Assembly (NCBI GenBank): GCA_035652815.1
Contig: DASRDB010000003.1
Coordinates: forward strand, 372,001 to 436,000
DNA: 64,000 nt
Direction: 5' to 3'
DNA from: DASRDB01 sp035652815
GTDB lineage: Bacteria > Chloroflexota > Ktedonobacteria > Ktedonobacterales > Ktedonobacteraceae
Shown here: piece by piece, positions 8,616-17,214 of the stretch
How the letters are laid out: each line of letters opens with the position of its first letter
Position numbering within the stretch: position 1 is the first letter of the stretch
Made by a program: the position numbers and the translations under genes
Notes under the pieces: model-generated
What the model was told of the DNA's origin: nothing
Seen by the model: only the letters and a program-made list of their open reading frames with translations
The model's database searches: none

Positions 8616-10226
8616 ATGGATAAAAAGCAATTAACGCATAAGTATGGAAAATTTGAAACAGCCAGTATGAGCGGACCGTTACCTGCCATCACCGCGCCTA
8701 TCCGGGCTATTCAACCGGCAGCCAGTTCTCCTGCTCGCAGCACAGGCGAACTTCAGGGAGCAGTGAACAAATGGCTTGTGCTCGCTCTGGCAGGAACGGC
8801 GACCTTTATGACCACGCTGGACAGCTCGATTGTCAATATCGGCCTGCCAAGCATGGCGCACACGTTTGGCGTAGGAATAAGCGGGGCCATCGAGTGGGTC
8901 ATTATTGGCTATCTCGTGGTGATTGCCGCCGTGCTGCTCACCTTTGGGCGTCTCGCTGATATGATTGGTCGCAGACCGATTTATCTGACAGGACTTGTTG
9001 TCTTTACTCTTGGCTCTGCGCTATCGGGTCTGGCTCCTTCGCTGCTGCTCCTCATCCTGGCCCGCATTTTCCAGGGCCTCGGTGGAGCCTTAATATTCTC
9101 CGTGAACGTTGCCATGATAACGAGTGCGTTTCCTGGCCGGGAACGAGGTTTAGCGCTAGGCTTGAACATGTTGCTGGTCTCTATGGGCGTGGCTGCGGGG
9201 CCGACAATCGGCGGCATCATTACGCAATACCTGACGTGGCGCTGGATTTTCTATGTCAACGTGCCGATTTGTCTGGTCGTGCTCGCCGTCTCGTTTCTCT
9301 ATTATAGGGAGCAAAGACCACAGCACGAGCGACATGGGCGCTTTGATTTGAAAGGCGCAAGCCTGCTGGCTATCGGGCTGGCCGCGCTCACCCTGGGCCT
9401 CTCCTTTGGCCAGGAATGGGGCTGGCTTTCTGCGGGTACGCTAGCTTCGTTCGCGGTAAGCATGATTGCGCTGGTTGTGGGTGTCTATGTAGAAGCGCAT
9501 GTTGAACATCCAATCGTTAACCTGCGGCTAGTTACGAATCGGGTCTTCGCGTTTGCCAATCTCAGCTTTATGCTCTGCATGATGGCGCTCTACGCGCCGG
9601 GCTTCCTTTTGCCATTCTACTTTGAGGAATTGCGCGGGTTCTCGATCATCCAGACCGGCCTGCTGATGACGCCGCTGCCCCTGATGCTGGCTGCGATTGC
9701 CCCCTTGAGCGGCACGCTCGCGGATCGGCTGGGATCACGCTGGCTCTCTCCCGTAGGCTTGGCGATTGCTTGCTTCGGCCTGTTCCTGCTGAGTCAGCTC
9801 AATGCGCAAAGCACTACCTGGGATATCATCTGGCGTCTCGCCGTGACGGGTATTGGTCAGGGACTTTTCCAGTCACCAAATACGCGAACCATGATGAGCG
9901 CGGCTCCACGCAACGCCCAGGGCGAAGCATCTGGCCTGCTGGCAACAGGGCGCGTTATCGGCCAGAGCATGAGCGTGGCACTTACCGGCACAGTCTTCGC
10001 GGCATCAGGTGGCGCGGTGGCGGGGACGCTGCTATCATCCCCGCAGGCACAGAACCATCCACTCAGCACGCTTACTCAGGCACAGCAAACGTTCGTAAGC
10101 AGCTTCCATGCCGCCCTGCTCGTCTGCGCCTGTTTCGCGGCCCTCGGCATCTTCACCGCCCTCGCGCGAGGCGACGAAACGGTGGCAAAACAAGTGAACG
10201 GAACTGCGCTTCCTGCTCAACGTTGA
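8616..10226 (+). CDS. MFS drug exporter, DHA2 (14-helix) family
   Basis: A 536-residue integral membrane transporter of the EmrB/QacA type. After a polar N-terminal tail (about 50 residues), the first helix has the DHA2 signature TTLDSSIVNIGLPSM. The inter-helix loop motif is GRLADMIGRRP (family motif A), and the fifth-helix motif C appears as GVAAGPTIGGIITQ. About fourteen hydrophobic segments follow. Members export drugs and other amphiphilic compounds in exchange for protons. A ribosome site AGAGGAT precedes ATG 8616. The divergent LysR gene is the probable regulator. The substrate cannot be inferred. Confidence 0.93.
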   Translation: MDKKQLTHKYGKFETASMSGPLPAITAPIRAIQPAASSPARSTGELQGAVNKWLVLALAGTATFMTTLDSSIVNIGLPSMAHTFGVGISGAIEWVIIGYLVVIAAVLLTFGRLADMIGRRPIYLTGLVVFTLGSALSGLAPSLLLLILARIFQGLGGALIFSVNVAMITSAFPGRERGLALGLNMLLVSMGVAAGPTIGGIITQYLTWRWIFYVNVPICLVVLAVSFLYYREQRPQHERHGRFDLKGASLLAIGLAALTLGLSFGQEWGWLSAGTLASFAVSMIALVVGVYVEAHVEHPIVNLRLVTNRVFAFANLSFMLCMMALYAPGFLLPFYFEELRGFSIIQTGLLMTPLPLMLAAIAPLSGTLADRLGSRWLSPVGLAIACFGLFLLSQLNAQSTTWDIIWRLAVTGIGQGLFQSPNTRTMMSAAPRNAQGEASGLLATGRVIGQSMSVALTGTVFAASGGAVAGTLLSSPQAQNHPLSTLTQAQQTFVSSFHAALLVCACFAALGIFTALARGDETVAKQVNGTALPAQR

Positions 10227-10641
10227 GATAGGTAACATGTTTTTCGCAAGGGATGCTACCAATAATGATTTTTGAGAAATAAAGGGAGTTCATCCAGACA
10301 TGTCATCCTGAGCGCAGCGAAGGATCTCCGTTCCCTCGACGATTTGTGTGTCGGCACCGCAGGTCCTTCGCTGCGCTCAGGATGACATGCTGAAGGGCAC
10401 TTCTTGGTACCGCAGGTCCTTCGCTGCGCTCAGGATGACAAGGCGTGAGGATTCTCTGTATGTGGTTAAAAAATCATTATTGGTAGCATCCCCTCTTCCA
10501 CTTCACCATTTCTCCTATCACCTTCTTTTTCGGTACAGGCCGTTCGTTCAATGTTTTGAAAAGCATAGCATTGCCTTCCCATGATAGTATCGTAATGATA
10601 AAAATATATGCCTCTCAATTTGAAGGAACCCGGATAATCGC
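10227..10641. other. Intergenic region with a repeat A copy
   Basis: This 415-bp gap holds repeat family A copy 2 (10301-10440). A 78-codon open frame across the repeat is only a translation of the palindrome. Downstream, the AT-rich stretch around 10580-10615 is a likely promoter for the next gene. Nothing else is recognisable. Confidence 0.5.
10301..10440. repeat. Palindromic repeat family A, copy 2 (extra right arm)
   Basis: One left arm begins at 10301 (TGTCATCCTGAGCGCAGCGA). It is followed by two right arms ending at 10387 and 10440, each reading GTCCTTCGCTGCGCTCAGGA. The second right arm looks like a 53-bp tandem duplication of the distal part, so this copy has three arms instead of two. 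Confidence 0.88.
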
Positions 10642-12630
10642 ATGAGTATAGATGAAGGACTGCTTGCTGCTACAAACGCAAGCCATGTATCGAATGAGAA
10701 TACAACCAGCAAAGCCTGGTATATGCGCCTGATTTCACCGCTCTGGCTCTGTTTGCTGATTGCCCTTGCCCTACGCCTATGGCTTATTTTTCATACAAAC
10801 GGCATGATTGATGGCGATGAAGCCCTGGTCGGCATTCAGGCTGAGCGCATCCTGCAAGGAAATTTTCCGGTCTATTTCTATGGCATTCCCTATTTCGGCA
10901 GCCTGGAAGCGTATCTGGCTGCACCTTTTGTGGCGCTGCTTGGCCCTTCGACCTACGCGCTACGCCTGGAAGCCACACTCGTTTCGTTAGTGCTGGTCTG
11001 GCTCACCTATCGGCTTGCCTCGTTTCTGGCAGACGCCGCTCACCTACCTACCTATGCTCATCGCTGCTTCACGCTTGTAGCAGGTCTGGTTGCCGCCATT
11101 CCACCGCTCTATGATGGCATTATCGAACTGCGCACCTGGGGCGGCTATATCGAAACCTATGTGCTGATGTTGTTTCTGCTGCTCTCCGCGTTTCGCCTGA
11201 CGAGACGATGGCGCGTGGGAGCCAGCACACGCGAACTGTTCTGGCGTTGGGCAGGCATCGGCTTCGTCATCGGCGTCGGCATGTGGGTCTATCCCTTGAT
11301 TATCGACGCGATTGTCGCTGCCGCGCTCTGGATTGTGCTTGACCGTGTAATCGCTTTAGTCCAGAAATACAAGGAACTGGCCTCTAACAACGACCGGGCA
11401 ACAGAAGCGTTTCGGCATACCTTACAACCCCTGTTGCCCATCTGGTCGGCCATTCCGGCCAGTCTACTTGGCGCGGTTCCCGCGATTGGCTGGGGCGCAA
11501 CTCATCACTGGGCCAACGTTGCCTATATTCGCCAACTCGGCGGCACCTGGAACGCGGAGCGACTGCACGTTATCCACCAGGTCTTCAATATGTATGTCAG
11601 TTGTGTCGCGCCGCGCATCATCAGTGGGGCCTTGCCTCGCGAAAGCGCCTTTATGCAACTGCTGCATACATCGCTGCTACTCGTTGGGACGTTGTGTATC
11701 TTTGGTATGGCAGGGCTGGTCGTCGCCTCATTTATCTGGCGGCGTCCCTGGCTGCTAACGGTGCGACAACTGGCAGGATTTCCTACCCTTTTCGCCATCT
11801 GCGCCGCGATTATCTACTGCACAGGTTCCGCTTCGGCCTTCAGCCTGATCTCCTGTGGTCTCGACCTTGCCGGACGCTATGCCTCGCCGATCATGCTGGC
11901 CTTCCCGTTCTTTTTTGCCACCCTCGTCTGCCTGCCCGTTATTTTCCTGGCGGCACGCAACAAAATGAACGCGGACGATTCCTCTGTAGGGACGCGATTC
12001 ATCGCGTCCTGGCTACCACGCCCATTCAGGAAAAATGATGCAATAGATCAAGGCGAACACCAGGACGCGATTCATCGCGTCCCTACAACGCCTGCGCGGC
12101 ATTCCCGCACCTGGTTTGTACAAATTGGCCTGTTCGTCCTGTTGTTTGCCTACCTGGGAACACAGGTCTGGACGTATGGAATATCAGACCCGAATTATGA
12201 TTTTCAATCGCCCTATTGCGCGTATATTCCGCAGAACTATGATCCGATCATTGCCTATATGCGGCAGCAGCATATTCACTACGCCTGGGCGACCAACCTG
12301 CTAGGGCATCCCATTATCTATAAGACCAATAGCGAGATTATCGTTGTTGATCCGTTGGAACTGATGAACCCGCCGCTCGCCATCAACCGCATTCCTTCGT
12401 ATTCAGATGCGGTGGCGCATGCTGACCGGGCCAGCTTCATCGTCTTTGTGCAACACAATAACCTGCATCCCCTGCTCTTGCGCCTGCTCGATAGTGATGG
12501 CGTCACTTATCGCGTTGCGCGTTTCCCCTCGGAAGGCAGGATTGATGTGATGGTGGTCACGCCGCTCAGTAGCACCGTGTCGCCCGTCAACTGGCGATAC
12601 CTCAAGGCGTTCAATTGTTTTACGACCTGA
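10642..12630 (+). CDS. Membrane glycosyltransferase-like protein (GT-C fold, ArnT/PMT type)
   Basis: A 662-residue protein with roughly ten or more hydrophobic segments. The first extracytoplasmic loop carries the acidic motif MIDGDEALVGIQAERILQG, followed by YFGSLEAYLAAP. This is the layout of polyprenyl-phosphate-sugar-dependent GT-C transferases, where the loop acid is catalytic. It probably moves a sugar or arabinose-like unit from a lipid carrier to an extracytoplasmic acceptor; the substrate is unknown. The C-terminal 180 residues are a soluble extracytoplasmic domain. A copy of palindromic repeat B is inserted in frame (11985-12087) and encodes an arginine-rich segment SVGTRFIASWLPRPF near residue 450, in a loop between membrane segments. 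The gene starts at ATG 10642 after GAAGGAA. Confidence 0.8.
   Translation: MSIDEGLLAATNASHVSNENTTSKAWYMRLISPLWLCLLIALALRLWLIFHTNGMIDGDEALVGIQAERILQGNFPVYFYGIPYFGSLEAYLAAPFVALLGPSTYALRLEATLVSLVLVWLTYRLASFLADAAHLPTYAHRCFTLVAGLVAAIPPLYDGIIELRTWGGYIETYVLMLFLLLSAFRLTRRWRVGASTRELFWRWAGIGFVIGVGMWVYPLIIDAIVAAALWIVLDRVIALVQKYKELASNNDRATEAFRHTLQPLLPIWSAIPASLLGAVPAIGWGATHHWANVAYIRQLGGTWNAERLHVIHQVFNMYVSCVAPRIISGALPRESAFMQLLHTSLLLVGTLCIFGMAGLVVASFIWRRPWLLTVRQLAGFPTLFAICAAIIYCTGSASAFSLISCGLDLAGRYASPIMLAFPFFFATLVCLPVIFLAARNKMNADDSSVGTRFIASWLPRPFRKNDAIDQGEHQDAIHRVPTTPARHSRTWFVQIGLFVLLFAYLGTQVWTYGISDPNYDFQSPYCAYIPQNYDPIIAYMRQQHIHYAWATNLLGHPIIYKTNSEIIVVDPLELMNPPLAINRIPSYSDAVAHADRASFIVFVQHNNLHPLLLRLLDSDGVTYRVARFPSEGRIDVMVVTPLSSTVSPVNWRYLKAFNCFTT
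11985..12087. repeat. Palindromic repeat family B, copy 1, inside a coding gene
   Basis: Two 28-bp arms (11985-12012 and 12060-12087) are inverted copies. Each contains TGTAGGGACGCGAT or its complement, and each arm has its own small palindrome CGCGATTCATCGCG. The reading frame of the surrounding gene stays open across all 103 bases, so the repeat is translated. Confidence 0.88.
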
Positions 12631-12692
12631 ACCTGTGTTATACTGCTGTTGCATGACAAACATCTGTTCATATTTTTCGGGGGAGCGTTCGC

Positions 12693-15600
12693 ATGGCTGA
12701 TACTGGCCTTTCACAGGTCGGTCCGTATAGCATCATTCGCCTGTTGCAAAGCGGTCCGGCCTGGCATACGTATTTGGGAAAACATACTGTCCGATCGAGG
12801 ACATCCTATACCATCCTGAAAGTCCTCCGCGCTCCGCTCAATACAGATGAAGCCAAAGAAGACTTTCTCACGCGTGCCCGCCAGATCAAAAAGCTGAAGC
12901 ACCGCAACATCGCCGAACTCCTGGAAGCCGGACTCGTGCCAGAAAACGGGAGCGAACTGGGGTATATCGCATATCAATACGTGCAGGGTGTACCCATCTA
13001 CGAGCGCTTCGAGGCTCGGGAACGCTACAAGCCGGACGAAGTGAAGCGCGTCCTGACACCCATCGCCGACGCGCTGCAATACGCCCACGCCATGCATATT
13101 GTTCACGGCAACCTGCACCCCGGCAATATCCTGGTAGACGAGCGCAACAACGTCATGCTCACCGACTTCTCCTTCCCTGGCATAGAAATTTCCGCCGCTC
13201 TGCCTTACATGGCTCCCGAACAGTTGCGCGGTGAAACACTCGCCGCCAGCGATCAATACGCCCTCGCCGTCATGGCCTACGAATGGCTCTGCGGCCAGCG
13301 TCCCTATCCTTTCACCGACCGGGACGCGCTGTTAAAGGCACAAGAACACGAACCCATACCAGCGCCGCGAACACTCAACAGCGATATCTCTCCCACGCTT
13401 GAACAAGTGCTGCTAAAGGCGCTTGCTGTACAGCCAAACGAACGCTATCCGCACACGCTCACCTTCTCAGACACCTACCTGCGGGCCTTGATGGGCTTTC
13501 CCATACCACCCAACATCATGGCTCCAAAAACGGTACAGCCCGAACAAGACGTTGCAAAGCCTGCTAATAATGGCCCAGGTTCACAGCCTATAACCCCGGC
13601 AACGAAAAATTCAGGTAGTGAAACAACTCAAACCAAACCCGAAACGATCAGTCCAAAGCCCAAACAGGCTAATACACGCGAAAAAAAGCCTGCCGCCCAG
13701 GTAGCAAAAACTGATAAAGCAGGTGAAACATCTATCAGCACACCGAAAACGCCTGAAAAAGAGGCAACACCGCCAGAACCTGTGCGCCCCAAAGTCCGGC
13801 GCTTTTCGACGGGTGTTCTCAATAATCTGCAACAGGAAGTCACACGCGATTTGCAGCAGGGTGGCATCCTCTCGAAACGGCTGCCTGGTTATGAGGAGCG
13901 GCCTGAGCAGATTGAAATGGCCCAGGTTGTTGCGGGAGCATTGATCGAAGAGAAACACGCCATCATCGAAGCCAGTACGGGAACGGGCAAGGCCCTTGAT
14001 GTGGATACTCCTATACCTACACCTTCGGGTTGGAAGCGGATGGGCGATCTAGTCGTCGGCGATTATGTATTCGACGAGAAAGGATACCCAACCCGCGTCA
14101 TAGCAGCATTTGACATTATGTACGGGCATAAATGCTATGAAGTCGAGTTCAGCGACGGCTCAAGGCTGATTGCAGACGCCGAGCATGAATGGGCGTCTTA
14201 TACAGCCACAGATAGACAATGGCCCAAACGCCCGAAGTCGAATATATATCAATCGAAAAATTTCATAACGGCTGACTCGCTTCTCCTGCTTGAGCAGACT
14301 CTAGCTCTCTCTACAGATGACCACGCCCTTTCGATAGACGAAGCAAAGGAACTGATCGGCGGGCATCATTGGAGTATTTCTCAAGCTGCTCGTCAGATAG
14401 CTCCTGTCAACTTCAAGACTAGACCTGCGCGCTATCCACAACGGCAGCTTCTCACCGCCGTGAAAGATCGCCTGGCAAAAGACCTGATCGAACAGCGCCG
14501 GGATAAACGAGCATATACGCTTGTCACTACAGAACAAATGGCAGCCACTCTCAGAGTTCACTCAAGCCAAAGGGCCAACCACGCCATTGCCGTCGCTAGC
14601 CCGCTCAAACTTCCAGAGGTCAATCTCCCTATCGCGCCATACTTTCTTGGTGTCTGGCTCGGTGATGGTAGTAGCCGCAGTAACCAGATAACCACTGCCG
14701 ATCCCGATCTCATTACCGAGATTGAGAAAGATGGCTATATTGTTCGCTCTTTAAGCAGCCATCCTTACCTCTATGCAGTCGATGACGAAAACGGTAAGGC
14801 TCTCCACCGCTGGAAGCCGGGCATGACCGGAAGGCTGCGCACTTTAGGACTCTTATTAAACAAGCACATCCCTACCATCTATTTACGCTCTTCCGAAGGA
14901 CAGCGCCGCGCTTTACTTGCTGGTCTTCTTGATACTGATGGCACAGTGAGTCGTACAGGCGCAATTGAGTTTACAACCATAAATCAGCAGTTGGCAGAGG
15001 GAGCATTCGAACTGGCTTGCTCGCTTGGATACCGGGCTACTCTCCGCGCTGGACGTGCCCACTTTAAACTGAAAGACTGCGGTCCCAAATGGACGCTATC
15101 ATTTACTACGGATGAACAGGTCTTCCGACTACCACGTAAAGTGAAGGCCCATCGGGAGCGCCTCCGTAATTATACGCCTGAACGCAATCGATTTCGCTAT
15201 GTTACTGCCATCCGCGAAGTACCTACCCGTCCAGTACGCTGCATTCAGGTCGATTCTGAAAGTCATTTGTATCTGGCTGGCCGATCTATGATTCCAACCC
15301 ATAACAGCCTGGCTTATCTGCTTCCCATTGTCCGTTCCGGTCGCGGCGCAATCATCAGCACAGCCAACAAGGCTTTGCAAGAGCAGCTTTTCTACAAGGA
15401 CATTCCCTTCATCAAAAAGCACGTACAGGATTTCGAGGCCGCGCTGGTCAAGGGCATGGGCAACTACATCTGCCTGGATCGGCTAGAAACCCAGCGCAAA
15501 GAGGGTCAGCCGCATACCAAACACCCCGACTTCACGCGCCTGCTCAGCATCGTCAACGAGTTCGAGCTGACCATCTCAGGCGATTTCGAGACGTTAGGTT

Positions 15601-17135
15601 TCACGGTTCCAGCCGAAATACGCAGCCTCGTCAACGCCGAACGCGATGAATGCGCCTGGACGGAATGCCCCCTCTTCAGCAAATGCTATGTCCGGCAAAT
15701 GAAGGAGCGAGCAGAAGAGGCGCAGGTGGTAGTGGTCAATCATACCCTGCTTTTGCTCGATGCCGCCACCAATGGGCATATCCTGCCGCAACGTGAAGTA
15801 ATGGTCGTGGATGAGGCGCATCACCTGGAAGAGGAAGCGACCCGCGCCTTTACCGTCACCGTCAGCCAGTCGCAAATTTATGCCTTGCTCTCCCTGCGCC
15901 GCTTACGCGAACATAGCTCGCCCAGCCTGCAAGAAGAGGCCAAAAAGCAGATGCTGCTGGCCTGGGACGCGCTGGAACGCATCGCCAATCCCGGCTTCAA
16001 GGGACGGGCCAACCTGCACGAAACGGTCGAAGATGGCCTGAAGCTGGCAACGGTTATCGATCAGCTTGCCTCATCCCTCGAAATGCAGCGCCCGCTCTTC
16101 ATGCCAGACAAAGAGAACACGCTCTACGATAAGCTGGTCAACCGCACGCGCTCGCTGGCCGCCAATATTCGCCTCGTTTTCTCCGCCAACCAGCCCGAAA
16201 AGTTCGTCTACTACGTCGAGCGCGTGCAACAGCGCAGCCGCCATATTTCCCCTTTCGAGGTCGCAGCCGCGCCCCTGGATGTAACTGAGTGGCTGAAGGA
16301 GTTTGTCTTCAACAAAACGCACGTCATCGCCACCTCGGCCACGCTCACCACAACCGGACAGAACCCCATTGACCCGAGCGATAAAGGCCCCAGCTTCGTC
16401 TACTTCCGTCGCCGCGTCGGCCTGGATTACGCCACCTATCCCAACGTCCTGGAGAGCATCCTGCCCCTGACCTTCGACTACGAAAACAACGCCCTGCTCT
16501 ACCTGCCACGCCATCTTCCCCTACCCAACTACGGCGCGGGTTCTATCGACTATATGAAAGCCATTGCTTCCGAGATGATGCGACTGGCGCAGATTTCACG
16601 CGGTCGCGCCTTCCTGCTCTTCTCCAGCAAGCGCATGCTCGACTTCGCCTTCGACGAATTTCTTACGCGGTTGCCCAACGATTCAAACCTGCGATTATTG
16701 CGCCAGGGAGACATGACCCGCATCGAGCTTGTGCGCACCTTCCGCGAAACCGAGGGCGCAGTTCTCTTCGGCCTGAAAAGCTTCTGGGAAGGCGTCGATA
16801 TCGCCGGAGAAGCTCTCTCCCTGGTGGTAATCGACAAGATGCCCTTCGACCCGCCCGATGATCCCGTTCAAGAGGCCCGTGTTGCCCAGATGAAGGCACG
16901 CGGCGAAGACTGGTTCGGCGCATATGTGTTGCCCCAGGCTGTGCTGCGTCTCAAACAGGGGCTGGGCCGTTTGTTGCGCACTCGTGAAGATCGCGGCGTG
17001 ATGGCGATTCTTGATGCAAGATTGCATAAGAAGGGGTATGGGAAATTGGTGCTGAATGCGTTGCCGCCTGCAAGGCAGACGTCGGATATTGGGGATGTGG
17101 AGCGGTTTTTTGGGGAGGGGGATGTGCCGTTTTAA
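12693..17135 (+). CDS. Pseudokinase-DinG/XPD helicase fusion, interrupted by an intein
   Basis: One 1480-codon frame. Residues about 10-270 are a Ser/Thr-kinase fold. K43 (ILKVL) is kept, but the catalytic loop reads HGNLHPGN with N140 in place of the catalytic Asp, and DFG reads DFS (158-160), so phosphotransfer is unlikely. A charged Thr/Pro/Lys linker spans 275-370. The superfamily 2 helicase begins near 390: Walker A is STGTGK up to K433, continued by S872 after the intein. Four cysteines (C927, C987, C992, C998) sit where XPD/DinG proteins bind an Fe-S cluster. DEAH is at 1040-1043, and motif VI is QGLGRLLRTREDRG near 1425. The mature helicase presumably unwinds DNA 5'-3' in repair. The DinG exonuclease domain of Firmicutes is absent; the kinase fold takes its place. 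Confidence 0.93.
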   Translation: MADTGLSQVGPYSIIRLLQSGPAWHTYLGKHTVRSRTSYTILKVLRAPLNTDEAKEDFLTRARQIKKLKHRNIAELLEAGLVPENGSELGYIAYQYVQGVPIYERFEARERYKPDEVKRVLTPIADALQYAHAMHIVHGNLHPGNILVDERNNVMLTDFSFPGIEISAALPYMAPEQLRGETLAASDQYALAVMAYEWLCGQRPYPFTDRDALLKAQEHEPIPAPRTLNSDISPTLEQVLLKALAVQPNERYPHTLTFSDTYLRALMGFPIPPNIMAPKTVQPEQDVAKPANNGPGSQPITPATKNSGSETTQTKPETISPKPKQANTREKKPAAQVAKTDKAGETSISTPKTPEKEATPPEPVRPKVRRFSTGVLNNLQQEVTRDLQQGGILSKRLPGYEERPEQIEMAQVVAGALIEEKHAIIEASTGTGKALDVDTPIPTPSGWKRMGDLVVGDYVFDEKGYPTRVIAAFDIMYGHKCYEVEFSDGSRLIADAEHEWASYTATDRQWPKRPKSNIYQSKNFITADSLLLLEQTLALSTDDHALSIDEAKELIGGHHWSISQAARQIAPVNFKTRPARYPQRQLLTAVKDRLAKDLIEQRRDKRAYTLVTTEQMAATLRVHSSQRANHAIAVASPLKLPEVNLPIAPYFLGVWLGDGSSRSNQITTADPDLITEIEKDGYIVRSLSSHPYLYAVDDENGKALHRWKPGMTGRLRTLGLLLNKHIPTIYLRSSEGQRRALLAGLLDTDGTVSRTGAIEFTTINQQLAEGAFELACSLGYRATLRAGRAHFKLKDCGPKWTLSFTTDEQVFRLPRKVKAHRERLRNYTPERNRFRYVTAIREVPTRPVRCIQVDSESHLYLAGRSMIPTHNSLAYLLPIVRSGRGAIISTANKALQEQLFYKDIPFIKKHVQDFEAALVKGMGNYICLDRLETQRKEGQPHTKHPDFTRLLSIVNEFELTISGDFETLGFTVPAEIRSLVNAERDECAWTECPLFSKCYVRQMKERAEEAQVVVVNHTLLLLDAATNGHILPQREVMVVDEAHHLEEEATRAFTVTVSQSQIYALLSLRRLREHSSPSLQEEAKKQMLLAWDALERIANPGFKGRANLHETVEDGLKLATVIDQLASSLEMQRPLFMPDKENTLYDKLVNRTRSLAANIRLVFSANQPEKFVYYVERVQQRSRHISPFEVAAAPLDVTEWLKEFVFNKTHVIATSATLTTTGQNPIDPSDKGPSFVYFRRRVGLDYATYPNVLESILPLTFDYENNALLYLPRHLPLPNYGAGSIDYMKAIASEMMRLAQISRGRAFLLFSSKRMLDFAFDEFLTRLPNDSNLRLLRQGDMTRIELVRTFRETEGAVLFGLKSFWEGVDIAGEALSLVVIDKMPFDPPDDPVQEARVAQMKARGEDWFGAYVLPQAVLRLKQGLGRLLRTREDRGVMAILDARLHKKGYGKLVLNALPPARQTSDIGDVERFFGEGDVPF
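13992..15305 (+). mobile_element. Class 3 intein with LAGLIDADG homing endonuclease
   Basis: The intein covers host residues 434-871 (438 residues). It starts with Ala (ALDVDTPIPTPSGW), so it has no normal N-terminal nucleophile, and ends in PTHN before Ser872. The class 3 WCT set is complete: W500 two positions after block B His498 (ADAEHEW), C850 in block F (VRCIQVDSESHLYLAG), and T869 just before the terminal His-Asn. The homing endonuclease motifs are LGVWLGDGS (652-660) and LLAGLLDTDG (741-750), with acidic residues D658 and D749. Splicing would rebuild TGTGKS, the Walker A loop, so helicase activity depends on intein removal. The boundaries are firm to the codon because both block ends and the P-loop fit exactly. 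Confidence 0.95.
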
Positions 17136-17155
17136 GTAGCCGGGTGTCTTTATAC

Positions 17156-17184
17156 TTGACACAACAATAGAGCAACTTTATACT
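17156..17184 (+). promoter_or_regulatory. Promoter of the restriction-modification genes
   Basis: TTGACA (17156-17161) and TATACT (17179-17184) are separated by exactly 17 bases. Transcription would start near 17191, giving a leader of about 24 bases before ATG 17215. Confidence 0.8.
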
Positions 17185-17214
17185 CATTCCAACCGAAGTA
17201 TGAAAGGCATACCG

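Noticed and set aside
10348..10584. 78-codon plus-strand frame
   Set aside because: Most of it is a translation of repeat family A, with no ribosome site.
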